NCBI GenBank assembly: GCA_037042185.1
Contig: JAXQJY010000032.1
Span: forward strand, 434,001 to 498,000
DNA length: 64,000 nt
Source of the DNA: Sordariomycetes sp. S80-01Y
Lineage: Eukaryota > Ascomycota > Sordariomycetes
Direction: 5' to 3'
This document shows, piece after piece, positions 57,588-64,000 of the stretch (its first letter is position 1; every line of letters begins with the position of its first letter). The notes under the pieces are model-generated. The model made no database searches and was not told the DNA's origin. It saw only the letters and a program-made list of their open reading frames with translations. The translations under genes were made by a program, and so were the position numbers.

Positions 57588-59974
57588 CTAACCCCATTGC
57601 ACGAGGACCTGCTTCTTCCCCTTCTTGCCCCCCTTCTTCCCTCCCGAAGATGCATCGGGCGGCTCCTCGGCCGACGGGGACGCGGCCGCGCTGCTTCCCC
57701 ACTGGAAGCCCGTCTCCCCGTTGCCATGGTCCCTCCTCACGCCGCGCCCGTTGCCGTAGCCCCAGATAGTGGACTTGGGCTTGGGCGCCTGCGGCAGCGC
57801 TGGGAAGGCGTCGCCAGCAGGGGCCCTCTGCGGCGTGGGTCGCGGCCTGTAGGACGTGGATGCCGGTGATGGCGACGACGACGCGGGGCCGGAAGCGGAC
57901 GCCCTTGAGGGTCCGGCGGTCGGTAGAGAAGGGAAGGCGGAGGAGGCAGGCGGCGCGACGGCGGGTCTGCCGACCCAGCCTGAGCTTGAACCGGAGGTTG
58001 GCGTGGGACCGCCGAGGCGCGTGCTGTTCTTCAGCTTCAGCACGCGGTTAGAGTGCTTCTGCGAGGGCGCGCCGCCTGGCTGGGCCGGGTTGGCAGCCGA
58101 GGCGTTCGCCCATCCGCTCGAGCTGGAGGTTGCGCCGTGCATGCCCGACAGGCCCGGCAGGCTGGGGTAGTCCTCGTTGATGGCCCTCCAGTCCTGCCAC
58201 GCGGCCCTGAGGGCGTCCGCCTTCTTCTTGTCCTCGAACAGCTCGGCGACCTCCTTGACCAGCGTGCCGAGGGCGCCCGAGGTGGTGTCGGAGAAGAGCG
58301 TGAAGAAGGCGTCGATCAGCTGGGGCGCGGAAAAGACGCCCCTGCGGTAGGTGGAGATGTGGTCGCGGAACGTGCTCATCTTCTGCGCGTCGTTGCCGAG
58401 GAGGTTGGCTGCGCGCTCGATGACGGCGCCGTGGCGGACGAGACGAGCACGCTCCTCGGGGCCCGCGGTGCTTGGGTCGATGGGAGCCTCCACGGGGTTG
58501 GCGTTGGATGAGGCGGGACGGGGTGTCGTGGGTTGGCTGTTGCCCCTGGAACCGGACGGCGTGGCACCCGGTGTCGGGGCGCTGAGCTGGCCGCCGAATG
58601 TGCGGTTCGTGACCGACTGCGCGGAGTGGATGGCCATCTGGCGCTGGAAGGCTATCTCGTCTCTGCGCAGAGCCTGGGGCGTGGTGGCGGGTGCAACGTC
58701 GGCATTCTGATCCCGCCCTCGGCCTCTGCCTTCACGACCTCTGCCCCCTCTGCCCTCACGGCCGCCTCGGGCTTCGCCGCCTCGTCGTTCGGGTTGGTAT
58801 GATTGACGGATGTCAAAGCCAGAGATGTCCACCAAGCGCGCATCCCTGCCGGTTGCCTTTCCGCCATGCTCCGCCAGCTGGTGAGCTTGGAGATCCATCT
58901 CCGTGTCGAAGACGACAAACTTCTTCTCCTGACACTCCCGGTCGGCGCACAGGAAGTGGTCTTTCCGGAAATGGTCCTCCAACGCATTGTAGTCGCGGTA
59001 GTAGTGGGGGTGCCGCGAGTCCCGTCGATCGCACAGGAAGCACCGCTCGTGCTTCATGCGGCAGTGGTCGTACAGCTTGTCGTCGTCGTAGAAGCGCTCC
59101 CCGCAGAAGCCGCACAGCGGATGGCCCTTGAAGCCCGTCTGGTCGGCAGCGCCGGGCTTGTCGTCTCCCCGCCTCATGTGCTTCTCCAGCTCCTTGTCCG
59201 CGAAGAGCTCGTGCTCGTGGGTGAAGACGCGCTTGTTCCGCGTGCAGAGGTCGCACATGCGCTTCTTGTGCGCGGACTTGACGTGTCGATGGAGGTCGGG
59301 CCAGCCCAGGCCGGCAAAGTCGCAGGACCCATCGGGGCAGTTGTAACGCAGCAGAAGCACGGTATCGCCCACGATGTCCTCCTGCGCGTACTTGATACCG
59401 ATGTTGCTGTCGGTCGTGGTGATGTCCTTGTCGGTGTACTCTTCGAAGGGCTTGGTAGCATCGTTGGCGAAAATGACGAACGGGGCCGGTGTCTGGAGCG
59501 ATCAGATGTTAGCTAAAATTCCCCATCCAGGACAAGCATTGGTCTCACCCTGCAATGAGCGCAGTTCTGGTCTTTGTAGAGAGCTCGCATCCGAAGTCCA
59601 CAGATATGGCAGGTCGTATGGTTGCAGGGTGCGATGGAGTGGTGCGCGACCACATTGGCACAGATGAAGCACAGCTCAGCATCGTCTGGCACATCTGCCT
59701 CATCAGGATTGTTGTTCAGCGGTCGTGCCACCGCAGCTAGCTTCTGAGCAGTCGGGTTCGCAGGAACAGCGTCCGCGCTGGGTGCTGGACCATCCGAGGA
59801 CGCATTTTGGCCGGCGTTGCGGTTGGAGTTCGATTGTTTGTTTCCGGATCTGCCGCGGTTCCCTCCTCTGCCTCTGCCGCCTCTGCCCGACCTGAAGGAG
59901 GGCGCGTTCCCTCTGAAGTTGTTTCCTCTGGAGCCTGAACCCGAGGCGGTGTTGTCTCCCCCCGGGGCATCCAT
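57588..59974 (-). CDS. HEL2: E3 ubiquitin ligase of the Hel2/ZNF598 family, 776 aa
   Basis: RING ligase that marks collided ribosomes for quality control. ATG 59974; one 56-nt intron (59493-59548, donor GTGAGA, branch GCTAAC) links NCAHCR to TPAPFVIFA. An RGG/Asn-rich N-terminus precedes the RING (CFICANVVAHHSIAPC, NHTTCHICGLRMRALYK). It is followed by the family-specific C2H2 block (CDFAGLGWPDLHRHVKSAH, CDLCTRNKRVF, CGFCGERFYDDDKLYDHCR, CFLCDRR, HFRKDHFLC). The C-terminal part is Pro/Ser/Arg-rich and ends near KKGGKKGKKQVLVQWG. It converges with IRE1, the stop codons being 130 bp apart. Confidence 0.95.
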
Positions 59975-60812
59975 CTGGGGTTGCCGATTTCTCGCGTCGT
60001 GGGGTTGGGGTGTGCGCTGATGTTCGTTTTCGCAACAGCTCTCTGTCGCGTGCTGCGAGACTTTTCTTAGCTATGGTGCCTTGAGAGCCGTGGAGTAATT
60101 GAGGTCGGTCGAGGGCGAACCAAGACAGCAGATTCTTGGGGTCTTGTTTCGTCGGGTCAAGTTTCCTGGAGGGGCCGCGACCCTGGCAATGATGGGCCCG
60201 AGCCAATCGAGGTGGGGGCAAAAAAAGTGTCAGAAGTCCGTCAATGACACTGTCGGCAGGTGACTCAGCCTGCGTCACTCCGGTTGCCCAGCCATGGAGC
60301 TACCCTGCGCTGCGGGTGACGACGTGCAGGCCTAACGCCTCTCACCTCTCGGATGGAAGCAATAAAAGTGTGAATGCGTCGGTCTATATGTTTTTTGACT
60401 CATTTAATTTGAAACAGGTTTGCAGTGGCGCAGCTGATGTCGCTATTATTATACGGCGGTCTTGTGTTGGGGAGTGAGCTTTGGCTCTGGGGTAGTATTC
60501 TAACCTTGAACGCAAGCCCGTATCTCAAATTCAAACTCCGACTGTGCGTACCTCAGCTTCATCACAATGTCACAATCTCACCGAGGCGCAGCCACGCAGT
60601 TGATAGTAATAGCACGATTGTTGGCTGGACTAGAAACTGATCCTACCTACGTCCAAGCCGCATCCTGACCCCAAGATCCGTGTCCCCTCCCCTAATATGA
60701 AAATGCTTCTCCAGGTACGCCTGCTGAGACCCAATGATACTTTTGAAGAGTCCCTGTCCAGCCCATTGATGTGATGCCCTCTGAAAATCATTGCCCAAAA
60801 CCCCCTCCGCAC
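59975..60812. other. Intergenic, HEL2 promoter
   Basis: No gene. It holds the upstream region of HEL2 and the 3' UTR side of the SWIB gene, both on the minus strand. Confidence 0.6.
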
Positions 60813-61798
60813 TTACTCTTCCGGCACCGGCTCGGCAGGCTCCTCGATGGGGTACAAGTGGTGCCCGATCTCGCGGTTCATGCCGAACATGGACACCTTG
60901 GACTGCTTGAAGATCGCCTGGAGCTTCTCGTCGCATATAATCTGGCGTCGGTCGTTTGGATCCTGCAAGTCGTGCTCCTTGATGTGCTTCCAGATTTCCT
61001 TGACCACATGGGGACGGGATAGCTGTTGCGGATCGTCAGTATATCATGTCACACGATTGAGCCCGCCCGGAACGTACTTGTGTCTGGCCAGTCAGCTCCT
61101 GCAGAGGCACGCTCAGCGCGAAGGGCTTCTGGAAGCCGCCCCCAGCCTTCCTCTTTGGCTTCTCTGCGTCGCTTCCTTCAAGGTCGCTGTCGTCCGATGC
61201 CTTGACCTTCTTGGCGCTCTTCTTGCGGGCGGCCTTCTTCTTGGGGGGCTTCTTGTCCCCGCCGCGGGTGGCGCGGCCACGGGCAAGCTTGTTCTCCTGC
61301 GCCTGGAGCTGGGCTGCCAAGCGGGCATCTGCTTCTTCGGCCGACGGGGAGCGCTTGGCCTTCTTCCGCGGCGGCTCGGGCGAGGCGTTCGATGAGGCGC
61401 CGGGAGAGGTGCCGTTCACGGCGCGCTTCTTGGGAGACGACTCGGGCTCGGACACAGAATCTTGCTGGGCAGAGGAGATGGCATCGAAGCGCTCCTCGAT
61501 CAGCCGCTTGATGGCAGCCTGGGAGAGTTAGCAGGGCGCACGAGGTGAGCGGCGCCAAATGACAGCCACCTGAAATTAAGAGACAAACGCACCTTTTGGT
61601 CGTCTAGATCCCTTCCCTCGGCGGCCTCGAGTCCCTGACGGATCTTCTTACGCGAGATGGTCTCGAGATCGGCAGTCGCGAGAATGGCGTCAATGCTCGC
61701 CGTGTAACGCTTCCTCTCCTCATCTGACACTGCGAAATTGTAAGCGATGCTGTGATTGAGCCACGCAGGAGTTTGGAAGCCCGACATTCACCGCTCAT
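60813..61798 (-). CDS. SWIB/MDM2-domain protein (Tri1/Uaf30-like), 264 aa
   Basis: Four exons. ATG 61798 has only seven exon bases, then introns 61730-61791 (62 nt), 61519-61592 (74 nt) and 61023-61077 (55 nt). Splicing gives a DEK C-terminal-type helical domain (MSVSDEERKRYTASIDAIL, LETISRKKIRQGLEAAEGR, AAIKRLIEERFDAIS). A Lys-rich linker (KKPPKKKAARKKSAKKVK) follows, then the SWIB domain (GFQKPFALSVPLQELTGQTQ, LSRPHVVKEIWKHIKEHDL, CDEKLQAIFKQSKVSMFGM). This DEK-C plus SWIB order is that of yeast Tri1 and the rDNA transcription factor Uaf30. A nuclear, chromatin or RNA polymerase I-linked role is likely. Confidence 0.93.
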
Positions 61799-63195
61799 GG
61801 TTGCGAGAGCGTCGTCGGAAAGCGACTGGCGGTGCGAGGAGGGCGGCGCTGGAGGCGGGCTGATGCGACGCGGGCGGGAGAAGCTCCGGAGGGGAGGCTG
61901 CGCTTGAGGCCGGCTTGAGTCGGGCGAGGGATCAGAGCATCGCCTGCGACCGCGGCAGTTGTGGTGAGCAACAAAAAAAGAGGTGCTTTGGGGGCTGAGA
62001 CAAAGATGGATGAGACGAAAGGCGCTGTTCGGTGTTGGAGTTCCCAGTAGGTTGTGACGTTTGCGGGCTGGGGTTGGCGAATGGATGGCGGTTAAAGGTG
62101 GATCACGGGCGCAGGCCGGGCGTGTGGCTGGTCACGGTGCCAGTGGGTTGGAGCCGACGCGCACCAGCCACATGGCTCACGTGTCTGTGGCTGATCCCCA
62201 CGGAGGAGCTCACTCGGTGGGTGAGCTTGCAATTGTTGCCGCCGTGTTTCACCACCCATGCTTGCACAGATTGTCGTCTCAAAAATGGGAGGGGAACGAT
62301 GCTGTGGGACTGACCTGGTGGACTGCTTTGAGTCAATTCGGTCGTAGGAGCGCAGGAACGGCCGCTGATTCATGGAGCAGGTCACGGACAGCCTGGAACA
62401 TGCGCACCGAGCATCGTCGTTTGTAGACCGTGGACGTTGATGTCAGCGTTTGAACTCGCCCAGACAAAGCGTTCCATATTACTTCGTACCTAATGCCAGT
62501 ACTAGCAGTGCTTAGTTACGAACTTACGTGGGCGAACCTCAGGCTCAAAATGTCGCTTTAGTCAGGGCTGCTCGAAGAAGACGACGCCCAACAGCCACCA
62601 TTCTCTGTCCGTCAACTCCAACGGACGCCTCCAAGTCCCCGTGTCCCGAACACCGACACAAGGGGACCCCTCGATCGAATGTCTACGTTTCGTTCCATGC
62701 ATATTTACACCCCAGGTCCGATTCGCTGCCTGCCCCCGCCTAGCTAGCTGCTCCCCCTAGGCCCCCCCGGCTCCGTCGTCCTGATCGGGGTCTGTTTCAA
62801 CCTGCGACCGAATCGCTTCGCGCAGGGGTTGGGGTACAGCCACCCAGCAACTTATTTAACGAACTGGATGGCGCGTCCGGGAGAGGGCACCCTGTTGGCA
62901 GCTCTGAACTGCCGCCTGGGCATGTTTGCTGCTGTCCTCACTGCGCGTTTCATCTATTTCGCACTTCGGGATGCGGACCGACGCCGGCAACCCCGGCACG
63001 GAGGGTGTGGCTCCTTGTGTCGATACATGAGCCCGGAGCGAAGCAGTATAGTACAGTAATACATGATCCCCATATGAGGACTTATAATTACTGCGAGGCC
63101 AATTTGCAACGACCGAGCACCTACTTATACACAGCTCCTTCTTCTGCCACTCACCAACGGGACCAGCACATCATCACCAAAAACAACCCGCCACC
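61799..63195. other. Intergenic between divergent SWIB and PL20 genes
   Basis: No gene. The left part is the SWIB promoter. The right part has a TATA-like TTATAC near 63125 and a CA-rich leader leading to a CCACCATG start. Confidence 0.6.
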
Positions 63196-63954
63196 ATGAA
63201 GACCCCCATCCTCTTCTTCGCCGCCTCAACCACCGCCTCCCTCCTCTGGGACGGTCGCTTCAACGACCTTAGCTCCGCCGCCGACCTCGAGGAGTGGTCC
63301 TGGTCCAACCAGGTCGGGCCTTACCAGTGGTACATCCACGGCTCCGGCAGCGTCGGCGAGTACGTCGAGCTCTCCCCGGAGCACAAGAACCCCGACGACA
63401 ACGTCTCGGAGCAGGGCGCCAAGATCACCCTCACCGACACCGCCTACTGGAACGGCCAGAACATGCGCCGCACCGAGCTGATCCCCCAGACCACCGCCCC
63501 CATCGCCGACGGCAAGGTCTGGTACCACTTCTCCCTGCAGCGCAAGGCCGCCAACCCCCCCAGCGCCGCCAGGGAGCACCAGATCGCCTTCTTCGAGTCC
63601 CACTTCACCGAGCTCAAGTACGGCGGCTCGTCTGACGTCCTCGGCTGGTACGCCGGCGGCTCCGAGCGGTGGTCCACGCCCTGGGAGGCCGGCGTCTGGC
63701 ACAACGTGGCCTACGAGATCGACTTTGACGCCGGCACCGTGGGCTTCTGGCACTCCGAGGGCGCCGCGCCGCTCGAGCTGGTTGTCGAGCCCGTCAGCGC
63801 GAGCACCCAGAGCAACGGCCAGGACTGGCACGTGGGTGTTCTGGAGCTGCCCGTCAACGGCGAGGCGGACGAGACGGAGGACCTGTTCTGGAGCGGTGTC
63901 TACATCGAGGATGGCGAGATCACGACCGATGTCTCGGGCCCGCCTTCTGCGTAA
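63196..63954 (+). CDS. Polysaccharide lyase family 20 (glucuronan lyase), 252 aa
   Basis: Secreted enzyme that cleaves beta-1,4-glucuronan by elimination. The N-terminus MKTPILFFAASTTASLLWDG is a signal peptide. The mature protein has the beta-jelly-roll signature of PL20 enzymes: GRFNDLSSAADLEEWSWSNQ, GPYQWYIHGSG, YVELSPEHKNP, WNGQNMRRTELIPQT (basic catalytic cleft), WYHFSLQRK, HQIAFFESHFTELKYG, STPWEAGVWHNVAYEIDF and FWSGVYIEDGEITT. The length fits the family. Single exon, intact, with very G/C-rich third positions. Confidence 0.88.
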   Translation: MKTPILFFAASTTASLLWDGRFNDLSSAADLEEWSWSNQVGPYQWYIHGSGSVGEYVELSPEHKNPDDNVSEQGAKITLTDTAYWNGQNMRRTELIPQTTAPIADGKVWYHFSLQRKAANPPSAAREHQIAFFESHFTELKYGGSSDVLGWYAGGSERWSTPWEAGVWHNVAYEIDFDAGTVGFWHSEGAAPLELVVEPVSASTQSNGQDWHVGVLELPVNGEADETEDLFWSGVYIEDGEITTDVSGPPSA

Positions 63955-64000
63955 ACAAAACAATCGAGGAACCCAAACTTGCCTTGTTTAAAGGTCGATG

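Overview
This is a filamentous ascomycete (Pezizomycotina) nuclear window, most likely Sordariomycetes. The genes have short introns of about 45-90 nt with GTRNGT-type donors and CTRAY branch sites. They include a fungal PNP-NACHT-ankyrin receptor, a DUF3723 gene, F-box, subgroup-C chitinase, Hel2, Ire1 and eIF3b genes. Gene starts, introns and frames were worked out by hand from the sequence; no database search was possible.

Region A (1 to about 30.6 kb) is an accessory region with many relics. It opens with the 3' part of a STAND/NLR receptor whose ankyrin array is made of more than 20 nearly identical repeats. Then come a spliced DUF3723 gene on the minus strand, a decayed nucleoside-phosphorylase (NLR N-terminal) relic, an ankyrin protein, two LTRs in opposite orientation (11993-12227 and 18819-19051), an orphan acidic protein, and a truncated chitinase whose 5' end is duplicated 4.5 kb away. 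Further on are an FAD monooxygenase, a NACHT relic abutting the second LTR, a secreted beta-lactamase-fold hydrolase, an F-box protein, a truncated GH2 relic and an alpha/beta hydrolase. NLR plus DUF3723 in gene-poor, relic-rich DNA is the kind of cargo reported for Starship giant transposons. No captain recombinase lies in this window, so that reading is an inference.

Region B (30.6-64 kb) is mostly conserved housekeeping DNA. It holds a delta-12 oleate desaturase, a hypothetical gene, an intact transposase-derived gene with altered catalytic positions, a TBC-domain protein with unusual catalytic fingers, and a divergent eIF3b / CCT2 pair. These are followed by a disordered nuclear-type protein, IRE1 converging on HEL2, a SWIB-domain protein and a PL20 glucuronan lyase. 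Between 49 and 53.6 kb lies a small lineage-specific pocket with two short secreted-protein genes.

Functional links: IRE1 (unfolded-protein response) and HEL2 (ribosome-associated quality control) are convergent neighbours, and eIF3b and CCT2 (translation and folding) share a 0.6 kb bidirectional promoter. In Region A the shared theme is turnover of self/non-self recognition genes.
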